Assembly: GCF_003697165.2 (NCBI RefSeq)
Contig: NZ_CP033092.2
Span: 4,402,001-4,466,000 of the forward strand
Origin: Escherichia coli DSM 30083 = JCM 1649 = ATCC 11775
GTDB lineage: Bacteria; Pseudomonadota; Gammaproteobacteria; Enterobacterales; Enterobacteriaceae
Length of the DNA: 64,000 nucleotides
Direction: 5' to 3'
A model generated the notes under the pieces. It did not search any database. It was given only the letters and a program-made list of their open reading frames with translations, and was not told where the DNA came from. Every line of letters begins with the position of its first letter. Position 1 is the stretch's first letter. A program made the translations under genes and the position numbers. Shown one piece after another: positions 44,872 through 56,106 of this stretch.

Positions 44872-46546
44872 CGCGCTTCCTTCCCCGCCATCCGCTTAAC
44901 AATGCGCCCGCAATCATCAACAATCCTCCCCCCCAGATCCAGCGCACACCGCTTTGTACATACAAACGAAAAGCGTAACGATCCGCTCCGGTTTTCTCGC
45001 CCATGACCGCATACCAGTCATGGATGCCATTCCAGCGAATTGACGGTTCCATCATTTGCTGACGACGTGCTTCGTAAAAACGCCGCTCCGGCGTTAATTC
45101 ACCAATGCGTTGCTGATGGTCAAACAGTGCCACTATCGCTTTTTCACTGGTGTAATTGCCTTTGGCTTGCAGATCGAGGCGCTCAAAACGGAAGGTGTAT
45201 CCTGCCAGCGTCACCTGCTGACCCGGCTGTAAATTCAGGCTGATCTCCTGACGGCTGACGCTGGAAACCACGATCCCCGCGGCAAATAACAGCACGCCCG
45301 CATGCGCCAGCAGCGCCGGAAGCTGAGCACGTTTGCCAGAGACAAACGTCGCCAGCACAATCACCACCAGCATCAACAGAGCAAACGGTAACGTCGCGCG
45401 GTTAAAATACGGCGCGCCAACGGAGAGGCGTCCCCAGCCCAGCAGGCCGTAAATCATCGGATAAAGCGTTCCCACCAGCACGATCAGTAGCACTGCGCAA
45501 AACAGCAACAGCGTAGCGAGGATTAACATTTCCCGCGATAACCCCGAAAAACGCACCGCCGGGCCACCGTCCCGCGCTCGCCAGCCATACAGAGCCAGAG
45601 ACGCAAGGCTAATCAGTGCAAACAGGCTGAACAACGGCACGGCGCGGACGTTATCCAGCGCGAACGCATGAACCGAAACCAGAATGCCAGAACGGACAAT
45701 TAAGGTGCCCAGCAGCGACAGCATCAGAGTTACTATCGCCAGCAACAGCGACCAGTGGCGGAAAATCCCCCGCTGGCGTGTCAGGGATAAACTGTGCAGC
45801 AGCGCTGTGGCAGAAAGCCAGGGTAATAACGACGCGTTTTCCACCGGATCCCAGAACCACCAGCCGCCCCAGCCCAGTTCGCAATAGGCCCACCAGGAAC
45901 CGAGGATGATCCCCGCTGTTAATGCGCTCCAGCCAGGTAGTGCCCAACGCCAGCAAATTCGGGCGCAGGTACCACCAAACTCGCCGCGCAGTAAACTCGC
46001 CAGCGCCACGCTCGCCGCCACCATCAAACCGCCGTAGCCGAGATAAAGCAGCGGTGGATGAAAGATAAGACCGGGATGTTGCAGCATCGGATTGAGATCG
46101 CGCCCTTCTATTGCGGGCGGAAATATCCTCACAAAAGGATCGGACCATCCGACAACAAACAGCAGCAGTGCGGCAAGTATCAGCGATAAAACCGTTAACG
46201 TGAGCGGAAATAGCGGATCGGTTTGCTGTCGATAATGCCAGGCAAACAGCACGCTCCAGGCGGAAAGCAGCAGCACCCAAAGCAGCAGCGAACCTTCATG
46301 ACCGCCCCACACCGCCGCCAGTTTGAGTTCCCACGACAGCAGGCTATAGCTATGTTGGGCGACATAAATGACCGAGAAATCGCTGATGAGAAAACAATAC
46401 GTCAGTACGCCAAAGGCGAGCAGCAGGAGCGCGAACTGCGCCAGAATGCCGATGCAAGTGAGTCGCATCATGGCAGGCCAGCGCAACCGCACTCCCGCGA
46501 AGGCCGTCAACGGGGTCAACACGTTGACCCCGAGACTTAACAACAA
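44864..46546 (-). CDS. nrfE: NrfE, CcmF-type cytochrome c heme lyase for the CWSCK site
   Basis: 560 residues, polytopic, of the CcmF family. It attaches heme to the lysine-ligated CWSCK motif of NrfA, with NrfF and NrfG. The tryptophan-rich heme-handling segment WWAYCELGWGGWWFWDPVENAS is present (family WWD domain), plus HEGSLLLWVLLLSAW and conserved periplasmic His residues. The start is uncertain: the assigned one is a TTG (MLLSLGVNVLT), other non-ATG codons lie close by, and the frame is open a little upstream (WFLDVFLPEVGFLAL), towards the nrfD stop. Family members often begin with such a segment, so the true N-terminus may be longer. Confidence 0.92.
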   Translation of the reverse strand: MLLSLGVNVLTPLTAFAGVRLRWPAMMRLTCIGILAQFALLLLAFGVLTYCFLISDFSVIYVAQHSYSLLSWELKLAAVWGGHEGSLLLWVLLLSAWSVLFAWHYRQQTDPLFPLTLTVLSLILAALLLFVVGWSDPFVRIFPPAIEGRDLNPMLQHPGLIFHPPLLYLGYGGLMVAASVALASLLRGEFGGTCARICWRWALPGWSALTAGIILGSWWAYCELGWGGWWFWDPVENASLLPWLSATALLHSLSLTRQRGIFRHWSLLLAIVTLMLSLLGTLIVRSGILVSVHAFALDNVRAVPLFSLFALISLASLALYGWRARDGGPAVRFSGLSREMLILATLLLFCAVLLIVLVGTLYPMIYGLLGWGRLSVGAPYFNRATLPFALLMLVVIVLATFVSGKRAQLPALLAHAGVLLFAAGIVVSSVSRQEISLNLQPGQQVTLAGYTFRFERLDLQAKGNYTSEKAIVALFDHQQRIGELTPERRFYEARRQQMMEPSIRWNGIHDWYAVMGEKTGADRYAFRLYVQSGVRWIWGGGLLMIAGALLSGWRGRKRDE

Positions 46547-46601
46547 CGCCAGAAAACCGACTTCAGGAAGGAATACGTCCAGAAACCACCTCTGTTCTGG
46601 C

Positions 46602-47558
46602 TTACGCCACCGTCAACTGCCCGGCGTAGAGAATGAAAAAGCGCAGCATCAACACGCCGACCAGGCTGGCCCCACACGCAGCCAGCACGGCAGGAATGCC
46701 GGAACTGCGATTGACCCACGGTTTGAGCAACATTGGCACAATCAGCCCCAGCCCGGCGACACCAAGCCAGAACCACCATGTCCAGAAACCGCCGCCCAAT
46801 GCCGCCACCAGCGCACGCACTTTACCGTCATCGCCCAGCGCCAGACCGACAAAAAACGCCACCAGCAGGAAGATTTCACCCCATACCACGGGGATTTCCA
46901 TACGGTGTACAAAGTGCGCTTCCGTGGAATGCGGGTTACTGCGTTGGCGTATCGCCATGGCGATCAGCGCCACCGCCGCACCGGACGAGATGCCGGAGAA
47001 GAGGAACAGCACCGGCAGGATCGGGTTATTGAGGAACGGATACGATTTCAGCGCCGACAGCAGAAAGCCGGTATAAGCCCCCAACAACACCGCCAGCACC
47101 AGCATCAATGTTTCCAGTCCGCGATGAACGGGCGTCAGCAGGCTCAAGACCTTTTGCACGATCCCCAGCTTCGGCAACCAGCGTTGTTGCAGGGCAAGCA
47201 AATCATGTTCAAAGATTTTCGCCAGCCACAGCACCAGCACCACCATGTAAAGCTGAAACAGCATCACCCCCATCGACATCACCGAGGTAAAACTGTAGTG
47301 GAACATCAGCTTCCAGAAGGTCCACGGTCTTGTCAGGTGGAAGACGAGGATCAACAGACCGAGGATCACCGCGCCAGGCCCGACAATCAGCGTGGTGCGC
47401 AGCAACGTACTGTCTGCACCGCCCGCCTGCGGGTAGACACGACGTAACAGTACGGCCAGCGTCACCAGACCGGCAGAAATACCAATCAAAAACAGGTAGA
47501 TGGCAATCGGCCAGTCCCACACCAGCGATTCAAAATGAAATGCGGAAGTCTGCGTCAT
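46602..47558 (-). CDS. nrfD: NrfD, membrane quinol-oxidising subunit
   Basis: 318-residue integral membrane protein of the NrfD/PsrC family, with eight or more helices. It oxidises menaquinol and passes electrons to NrfC, then NrfB and NrfA. Recognised from the N-terminal FESLVWDWPIAIYLFLIGISAG and the glutamate-rich VVWGEIFLLVAFFVGLALG. Its start overlaps the nrfC stop by 4 bases. Length equals K-12. Confidence 0.95.
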   Translation of the reverse strand: MTQTSAFHFESLVWDWPIAIYLFLIGISAGLVTLAVLLRRVYPQAGGADSTLLRTTLIVGPGAVILGLLILVFHLTRPWTFWKLMFHYSFTSVMSMGVMLFQLYMVVLVLWLAKIFEHDLLALQQRWLPKLGIVQKVLSLLTPVHRGLETLMLVLAVLLGAYTGFLLSALKSYPFLNNPILPVLFLFSGISSGAAVALIAMAIRQRSNPHSTEAHFVHRMEIPVVWGEIFLLVAFFVGLALGDDGKVRALVAALGGGFWTWWFWLGVAGLGLIVPMLLKPWVNRSSGIPAVLAACGASLVGVLMLRFFILYAGQLTVA

Positions 47559-48226
47559 TGGCTCACCTCCCCGTATTTAAACGGTACGCGGTACAGCTTC
47601 GGTTTGGTTCCCAGCGCCAGCTTGTAGCGGTAAGTGGGCTTCTGGCGCAGCAGTTGCGAAATCTCACTGCTGGGATCGTCCAGATTGCCAAACGTCAGCG
47701 CCTTCGTCGGGCAAGCCTCAACGCACGCGGGCAGCTTACCGGCCTGCAAATGGGTCTTACGGCAGAAATCGCATTTGTCCGCCGTCTTCGTGACCGGATG
47801 GATAAAGCGCACGCGGTACGGACAGGCGGCGATGCAGTACTGACAACCGACGCAGAGATCCGGATTAACATCGACAATCCCACTGGCAGCGTCGCGAAAA
47901 GACGCACCGGTCGGGCAGACATCAACGCACGGCGCATGATCGCAGTGCTGGCAAGACTTACGGAAGAAGCGATATTTCACATCAGGAAATTCGCCCTGCG
48001 GCTCGCTACGAATAATCGTCAGGCGCGAGACGCCTTCCGGCACCTTGTTCACTTCCCGACAAGCATCCATACAGGCGGTACAGCCGATGCATAACGACTC
48101 GTCATGCACCATGCCGTAACGCACACCATTGATATTCAACGTTTTCGCCACCACGCGTCCTGCGGTGCCGCTGACGGCGGCCAGCACACCGACGCCGGTG
48201 AGAAACTGGCGACGTGACCAGGTCAT
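47555..48226 (-). CDS. nrfC: NrfC, periplasmic four-cluster ferredoxin
   Basis: 223-residue Fe-S protein with a twin-arginine signal (MTWSRRQFLTGVGVLAAVSG, RRQFL). Four [4Fe-4S] cysteine sets are visible: CIGCTACMDAC, CQHCDHAPCVDVC, CVGCQYCIAAC and CDFC with PACVEAC. It relays electrons from NrfD to NrfB. It overlaps nrfB and nrfD by 4 bases each. Confidence 0.96.
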   Translation of the reverse strand: MTWSRRQFLTGVGVLAAVSGTAGRVVAKTLNINGVRYGMVHDESLCIGCTACMDACREVNKVPEGVSRLTIIRSEPQGEFPDVKYRFFRKSCQHCDHAPCVDVCPTGASFRDAASGIVDVNPDLCVGCQYCIAACPYRVRFIHPVTKTADKCDFCRKTHLQAGKLPACVEACPTKALTFGNLDDPSSEISQLLRQKPTYRYKLALGTKPKLYRVPFKYGEVSQ

Positions 48227-48789
48227 GGCTGCTCCTTAAGCAACGGAACAGACGCCGGGTTAAAGTTCGGATTGGTGCGTTGATCGCTGTGGCAATCGAC
48301 GCAAATCTTAATCCGTCCTTTGTCACTTAACGTCTGCATCGTATCTTGCTGTGGATGCAGGGAATGGCAGCTGGCGCACGCCACTTTGGTTACGTGGACA
48401 TCGTGCGGCCAGAACGCTTTTTGCAACTGTTCCGGCAGATGGCAGGACATACAGACGCTGTTCTGCTCTCCAACCTTGTACATCGGCTCGTTAAAGCGCA
48501 TCACATCTTTCACCCCTTCGCGGTGTTGCGGTGATGGCTGACCGTGGCAGTTGGTGCAGGTGACCGGCAGTTTGTTATTCGGGTTGATAACGGAAGCATG
48601 TTTGCCATGCATACCTTCGGTATCTGGCTTATGACAGTCCAGACAGGCGGCATCCGGGTTACGCTGCTGGGTAACTTCGTAGCGATCACCAGATGCCTGC
48701 GCCGCAGGGGTAGCGGTAATTCCGTTCAGGCTCCACAACAGGCCCGACGCCAGCACCCCGGCAGTTAATAACGAACGTAATACGCTCAT
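48223..48789 (-). CDS. nrfB: NrfB, pentaheme cytochrome c
   Basis: 188-residue periplasmic electron carrier with a signal peptide (MSVLRSLLTAGVLASGLLWS, cleavage near AQA). Five CXXCH heme sites: CLDCH, CTNCH, CMSCH, CASCH and CVDCH. It donates electrons to NrfA. ATG 48789 follows GGAG at 5 bases; a GTG two codons upstream is also open. nrfA is 44 bases upstream in the operon, and no strong terminator lies between. Confidence 0.96.
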   Translation of the reverse strand: MSVLRSLLTAGVLASGLLWSLNGITATPAAQASGDRYEVTQQRNPDAACLDCHKPDTEGMHGKHASVINPNNKLPVTCTNCHGQPSPQHREGVKDVMRFNEPMYKVGEQNSVCMSCHLPEQLQKAFWPHDVHVTKVACASCHSLHPQQDTMQTLSDKGRIKICVDCHSDQRTNPNFNPASVPLLKEQP

Positions 48790-48833
48790 ATTCACTCCAT
48801 TGTGTTTTCCGCCCCTTGCGAGGCGGAACGGGG

Positions 48834-50276
<1,443 letters not shown>

Positions 50277-50288
50277 TCATCCGAATTG

Positions 50289-50322
50289 CGCCATTGTTGC
50301 AATGGCGGTTTTTATTGTTTTT
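50289..50322 (+). terminator. Terminator-like hairpin with T-tract between nrfA and acs
   Basis: CGCCATTG / CAATGGCG (8 bp, 3-base loop) followed on the plus strand by GTTTTTATTGTTTTT. On the minus strand it lies in the nrfA leader. Its T-tract orientation would stop plus-strand transcripts running towards acs. Confidence 0.45.
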
Positions 50323-50396
50323 CACGACAGTAACCGCACCTACACTGTCATGACATTGCTCGTCCCTATGTGTAACAAATAACCACACTATGAATG

Positions 50397-50410
50397 TTGT
50401 CTTTAATCAA
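50397..50410 (-). promoter_or_regulatory. FNR-like site of the nrfA promoter
   Basis: Minus strand TTGATTAAAGACAA matches TTGAT-N4-ATCAA at 9 of 10 positions. It is about 130 bases before the nrfA start, so a class II FNR promoter would start about 90 bases upstream of the gene. nrf is known to be FNR-activated. Confidence 0.6.
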
Positions 50411-50661
50411 TTGTAAGTGCATGTAAAATACCACTTTAGAGTTAGTCAGTATCTTCCTCTTTTTCAACAGCATGCATAACTGCATGTTCCTCAAAGAATT
50501 AATCAACTTTTGTTGCTGACCTTCAAAAATTACCCTGCCGTTTATTTGCACAATTCTACTTTTGCGTGATCTGTCGCCCAAATACTAAACAAAACTGCCA
50601 ATACCCCTACATTTAACGCTTATGCCACATATTATTAACATCTTACAAGGAGAACAAAAGC

Positions 50662-52620
50662 ATGAGTCAAATTCACAAACACACCATTCCTGCCAACATC
50701 GCAGACCGTTGCCTGATAAACCCTCAGCAGTACGAGGCGATGTATCAACAATCTATTAACGCACCAGATACCTTCTGGGGCGAACAGGGAAAAATTCTCG
50801 ACTGGATCACACCGTACCAGAAGGTGAAAAACACCTCCTTTGCCCCCGGTAATGTGTCCATTAAATGGTACGAGGACGGCACGCTGAATCTGGCGGCAAA
50901 CTGCCTTGACCGCCATCTGCAAGAAAACGGCGATCGTACCGCCATCATCTGGGAAGGCGACGACGCCAGCCAGAGCAAACATATTAGCTATAAAGAGCTG
51001 CACCGCGACGTCTGCCGCTTCGCCAATACCCTGCTCGAACTGGGCATTAAAAAAGGTGACGTAGTTGCGATTTATATGCCGATGGTACCGGAAGCCGCGG
51101 TCGCGATGCTGGCCTGCGCCCGCATTGGCGCGGTACATTCGGTGATTTTCGGCGGCTTCTCGCCGGAAGCCGTTGCCGGACGCATTATCGACTCCAGTTC
51201 ACGACTGGTGATCACTTCCGACGAAGGTGTGCGTGCCGGGCGTAGTATTCCGCTGAAGAAAAACGTTGATGACGCGCTGAAAAACCCGAACGTCACCAGC
51301 GTAGAGCATGTGGTGGTACTGAAGCGTACTGGCGGAAAAATTGACTGGCAGGAAGGGCGCGACCTGTGGTGGCACGACCTGGTTGAGCAAGCCAGCGATC
51401 AGCACCAGGCGGAAGAGATGAACGCCGAAGATCCGCTGTTTATTCTCTATACCTCCGGTTCTACCGGTAAGCCAAAAGGCGTGCTGCACACTACCGGCGG
51501 TTATCTGGTGTACGCGGCGCTGACCTTTAAATATGTCTTTGATTATCATCCGGGCGACATCTACTGGTGCACCGCCGATGTGGGCTGGGTTACCGGACAC
51601 AGTTATTTGCTGTATGGCCCGCTGGCCTGCGGCGCGACCACGCTGATGTTTGAAGGCGTACCGAACTGGCCGACGCCTGCCCGTATGGCGCAGGTGGTGG
51701 ACAAGCATCAGGTCAATATTCTCTATACCGCGCCCACGGCGATTCGCGCGCTGATGGCGGAAGGCGATAAAGCGATCGAAGGCACCGACCGTTCGTCGCT
51801 GCGCATTCTCGGTTCCGTGGGCGAGCCAATTAACCCGGAAGCGTGGGAGTGGTACTGGAAGAAGATCGGCAATGAGAAATGCCCGGTGGTCGACACCTGG
51901 TGGCAGACCGAAACTGGCGGTTTCATGATCACGCCACTGCCTGGCGCTACCGAGCTGAAAGCCGGTTCGGCAACACGTCCGTTCTTCGGCGTGCAACCAG
52001 CGCTGGTCGATAACGAAGGTAACCCGCTGGAGGGGGCCACCGAAGGCAGTCTGGTGATCACCGACTCCTGGCCGGGTCAGGCGCGTACTCTGTTTGGCGA
52101 TCACGAACGTTTTGAGCAGACCTACTTCTCCACCTTCAAAAATATGTATTTCAGCGGCGACGGCGCGCGTCGCGATGAAGATGGCTATTACTGGATCACC
52201 GGGCGCGTGGACGACGTGCTGAACGTCTCCGGTCACCGCCTGGGGACGGCAGAGATTGAGTCGGCGCTGGTGGCGCATCCGAAAATTGCCGAAGCCGCTG
52301 TGGTCGGTATTCCGCACAATATTAAAGGTCAGGCGATCTACGCCTACGTCACGCTTAATCACGGGGAGGAACCGTCACCAGAACTGTACGCAGAAGTCCG
52401 CAACTGGGTGCGTAAAGAGATTGGCCCGCTGGCGACGCCAGACGTGCTGCACTGGACCGACTCCCTGCCTAAAACCCGCTCCGGCAAAATTATGCGCCGT
52501 ATTCTGCGCAAAATTGCGGCGGGCGATACCAGCAACCTGGGCGATACCTCGACGCTTGCCGATCCTGGCGTAGTCGAGAAGCTGCTTGAAGAGAAGCAGG
52601 CCATCGCGATGCCATCGTAA
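50662..52620 (+). CDS. acs: Acs, acetyl-CoA synthetase
   Basis: 652-residue AMP-forming ligase that activates acetate to acetyl-CoA through acetyl-AMP; it scavenges low acetate. ANL-superfamily motifs are YTSGSTGKPKGVLHT (P-loop-like A3), DTWWQTETGG (A5), YFSGDGARRDEDGYYWITGRVDDVLNVSGHR (A8 hinge) and C-terminal SLPKTRSGKIMRRILRK, whose Lys (near 609) is the residue acetylated by Pat and restored by CobB. Length equals K-12. It heads acs-yjcH-actP; a BIME follows. Confidence 0.97.
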   Translation: MSQIHKHTIPANIADRCLINPQQYEAMYQQSINAPDTFWGEQGKILDWITPYQKVKNTSFAPGNVSIKWYEDGTLNLAANCLDRHLQENGDRTAIIWEGDDASQSKHISYKELHRDVCRFANTLLELGIKKGDVVAIYMPMVPEAAVAMLACARIGAVHSVIFGGFSPEAVAGRIIDSSSRLVITSDEGVRAGRSIPLKKNVDDALKNPNVTSVEHVVVLKRTGGKIDWQEGRDLWWHDLVEQASDQHQAEEMNAEDPLFILYTSGSTGKPKGVLHTTGGYLVYAALTFKYVFDYHPGDIYWCTADVGWVTGHSYLLYGPLACGATTLMFEGVPNWPTPARMAQVVDKHQVNILYTAPTAIRALMAEGDKAIEGTDRSSLRILGSVGEPINPEAWEWYWKKIGNEKCPVVDTWWQTETGGFMITPLPGATELKAGSATRPFFGVQPALVDNEGNPLEGATEGSLVITDSWPGQARTLFGDHERFEQTYFSTFKNMYFSGDGARRDEDGYYWITGRVDDVLNVSGHRLGTAEIESALVAHPKIAEAAVVGIPHNIKGQAIYAYVTLNHGEEPSPELYAEVRNWVRKEIGPLATPDVLHWTDSLPKTRSGKIMRRILRKIAAGDTSNLGDTSTLADPGVVEKLLEEKQAIAMPS

Positions 52621-52627
52621 CCCACAA

Positions 52628-52833
52628 TTGCCGGATGCGAGTCGGTAACGGTTTGTAGGCCTGATAAGACGCGACAGCGGCGCATCAGGCGCTGGTTGCC
52701 GGATGCGGCGTGAACGCCTTATCCGGCCTACATTCGGCAACGGCTGTAGGCCTGATAAGACGCGACAGCGTCGCATCAGGCATTGATTGCCGGATGCGGC
52801 GTATAACGCCTTATCCGGCCTACATTCGGCAAG
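52628..52833. repeat. Tandem BIME between acs and yjcH
   Basis: A long cluster: one partial REP (TTGCCGGATGCGAG), then two near-identical copies, each about 90-95 bases, of TGTAGGCCTGATAAGACGCG - CGCATCAGGC - TTGCCGGATGCGGCGT - CGCCTTATCCGGCCTAC - ATTCGGCAA. It lies inside the acs-yjcH-actP operon and probably protects the acs mRNA 3' end or weakens downstream expression. Confidence 0.92.
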
Positions 52834-52911
52834 GGTTACCCAAGCGTTAACCTTCTCCCATAAGGGAGCGGGAATTAAAACAATCCCTACATTACCTCTG
52901 GAGAATCTGTG

Positions 52912-54872
<1,961 letters not shown>

Positions 54873-54881
54873 TCTCTCCCC

Positions 54882-54909
54882 TTCCCCGGTCGCTTGATCG
54901 GGGAATTTC
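54882..54909 (+). terminator. Terminator of acs-yjcH-actP
   Basis: TTCCCCGGTC / GATCGGGGAA (10 bp with one G-T pair, 4-base loop) then TTTCTTC, 9 bases after the actP stop. Confidence 0.7.
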
Positions 54910-54910
54910 T

Positions 54911-55600
54911 TCAGAACATCATCCTGGCCACCAGCGGCGAAACCAATACCATCAATACACCTGAAAGCATCATGACCAGGCTTGCAACTACGCCTTCTTG
55001 TTGACCCAGTTCATATGACCGCGCAGTCCCGGCACCATGAGATGCCGCGCCGAATCCAGCACCTTTCGCCATCCCTTCGCGAATAGAGAGACGTAAAAAC
55101 AACACGTCGCCAATCGCCATGCCAAACACACCGGTGACCACCACAAACAGCGCCACCAGATCAGGCTGTCCGCCGAGCGACTGGCTCGCTGCCAAAGCAA
55201 ATGGCGTAGTGACCGAACGCACCGCCAGGCTACGCTGGATCTCATCTGGCAGGGTAAACAATCGCGCCAGCCACACTGAGCTGGTCACTGCCACCACCGT
55301 TGCCGTCAGTACGCCTGCCGTCAACGACATCCAGTGACGCTTAATGATCGCCCGATTGTCATACACTGGTACCGCAAAGGCGATGGTGGCCGGACCTAAT
55401 AGCCATAGTAACCCGTGCGCTTCGCCAATATAGTTTTGCCAGGAAATATTGCCAAAAACCAGCAGCATAACCAGTAGCGTAGGCGTCAGCACCAGAGGCA
55501 TCAATGGCAATTTACGAAAGCGGCGATAAAGGCGTTTGTTAAGAAAATAGATAACTAGCGTAATTGCCAGACAGAGCATACTTAGCTGAAAATTAGCCAC
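54911..55600 (-). CDS. CidB/LrgB-family membrane protein
   Basis: 229 residues, hydrophobic throughout, about six or seven helices. LrgB/CidB landmarks are LLGPATIAFAVPVYDNRAIIKRHW, AVRSVTTPFALAASQSLGG, VVTGVFGMAIGDVLF and the C-terminal GAASHGAGTARSYELGQQEG. Related plastid and bacterial proteins (PLGG1, PftB, YohK) carry glycolate/pyruvate-type acids or take part in murein-hydrolase control, so this may be a metabolite carrier. It overlaps the CidA-like gene by 8 bases. From memory K-12 has yjcF at this site, so the pair is a strain-variable locus. It also has the intact K-12 paralogue type yohJK elsewhere. Confidence 0.85.
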   Translation of the reverse strand: MANFQLSMLCLAITLVIYFLNKRLYRRFRKLPLMPLVLTPTLLVMLLVFGNISWQNYIGEAHGLLWLLGPATIAFAVPVYDNRAIIKRHWMSLTAGVLTATVVAVTSSVWLARLFTLPDEIQRSLAVRSVTTPFALAASQSLGGQPDLVALFVVVTGVFGMAIGDVLFLRLSIREGMAKGAGFGAASHGAGTARSYELGQQEGVVASLVMMLSGVLMVLVSPLVARMMF

Positions 55601-56003
55601 GGTTTAACCTGCGCATTTCATAGCGATAGACTTTTTCCACTACCCAGGCAGTCGTGCCCAGCACCATCACCGTACTCAGCGCGATCACAGCAAAAATACG
55701 CCAGCCATCCACCAGTAATAGTTGTGCATAGTTCACCACAGCCACCACGGCAGGGACAAAAAACAGCAACATTTCGGCCAATAGCCAACGCGCCCCGGCT
55801 CGAACCCATTGCAGAGGAAGAATGCGACAAACAATCAGCGCCAGCATCAGGATCATCCCCACCAGGTTGGCAGGCAGCGGCAAATGCAGCCAGGAGACGA
55901 GATACTGCGCAAAAATAAATAAACCTGCATACAGCACAACCTGAAAAAATACCTGGATAGATTGCACTACGGCAGGGGTAATGCGGCGAAGCGCCACGGG
56001 CAT
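55593..56003 (-). CDS. CidA/LrgA-family membrane protein
   Basis: 136 residues with four hydrophobic helices in the holin-like CidA/LrgA pattern: VVLYAGLFIFAQYLVSWLHLPLPANLVGMILMLALIVCRILPL, then ARWLLAEMLLFFVPAVVAVVNYAQL. The family PxNLxGM signature is seen as PANLVGM. It is thought to act with the LrgB-type partner as a two-subunit carrier or murein-hydrolase modulator. Divergent from a LysR-type gene, the standard cidABR arrangement. The substrate is unknown. Confidence 0.86.
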   Translation of the reverse strand: MPVALRRITPAVVQSIQVFFQVVLYAGLFIFAQYLVSWLHLPLPANLVGMILMLALIVCRILPLQWVRAGARWLLAEMLLFFVPAVVAVVNYAQLLLVDGWRIFAVIALSTVMVLGTTAWVVEKVYRYEMRRLNRG

Positions 56004-56064
56004 GAGAGGATATCCTGAAAATAAAACAGAATGGTAAGTATAGAGAGCGCTCGCCCCTGACTGA

Positions 56065-56081
56065 AATGAATTAAAATCATT
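56065..56081. promoter_or_regulatory. Candidate LysR-type operator of the cid-like locus
   Basis: AATGA and TCATT flank seven AT bases, giving a T-N11-A palindrome (TGA...TCA) in the 103-base divergent promoter region. This is the expected form and place for the LysR-type regulator next door. Confidence 0.5.
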
Positions 56082-56106
56082 GCAGGTATAGTCAAAGGGA
56101 ATAGTT

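Noticed and set aside
46368..47447. 359-residue open frame antisense to nrfE/nrfD
   Set aside because: Low-complexity His/Gln/Arg composition and complete overlap with two recognised nrf genes show it is a shadow.
51199..52362. 387-residue open frame antisense to acs
   Set aside because: Shadow of the GC-rich acs coding strand; no start signal and no domain.
52628..52833. CRISPR-like repeat array after acs
   Set aside because: Repeats are palindromic REP units with characteristic GCCGGATGCGGCG / TAGGCC motifs, and there are no unique spacers or cas genes.
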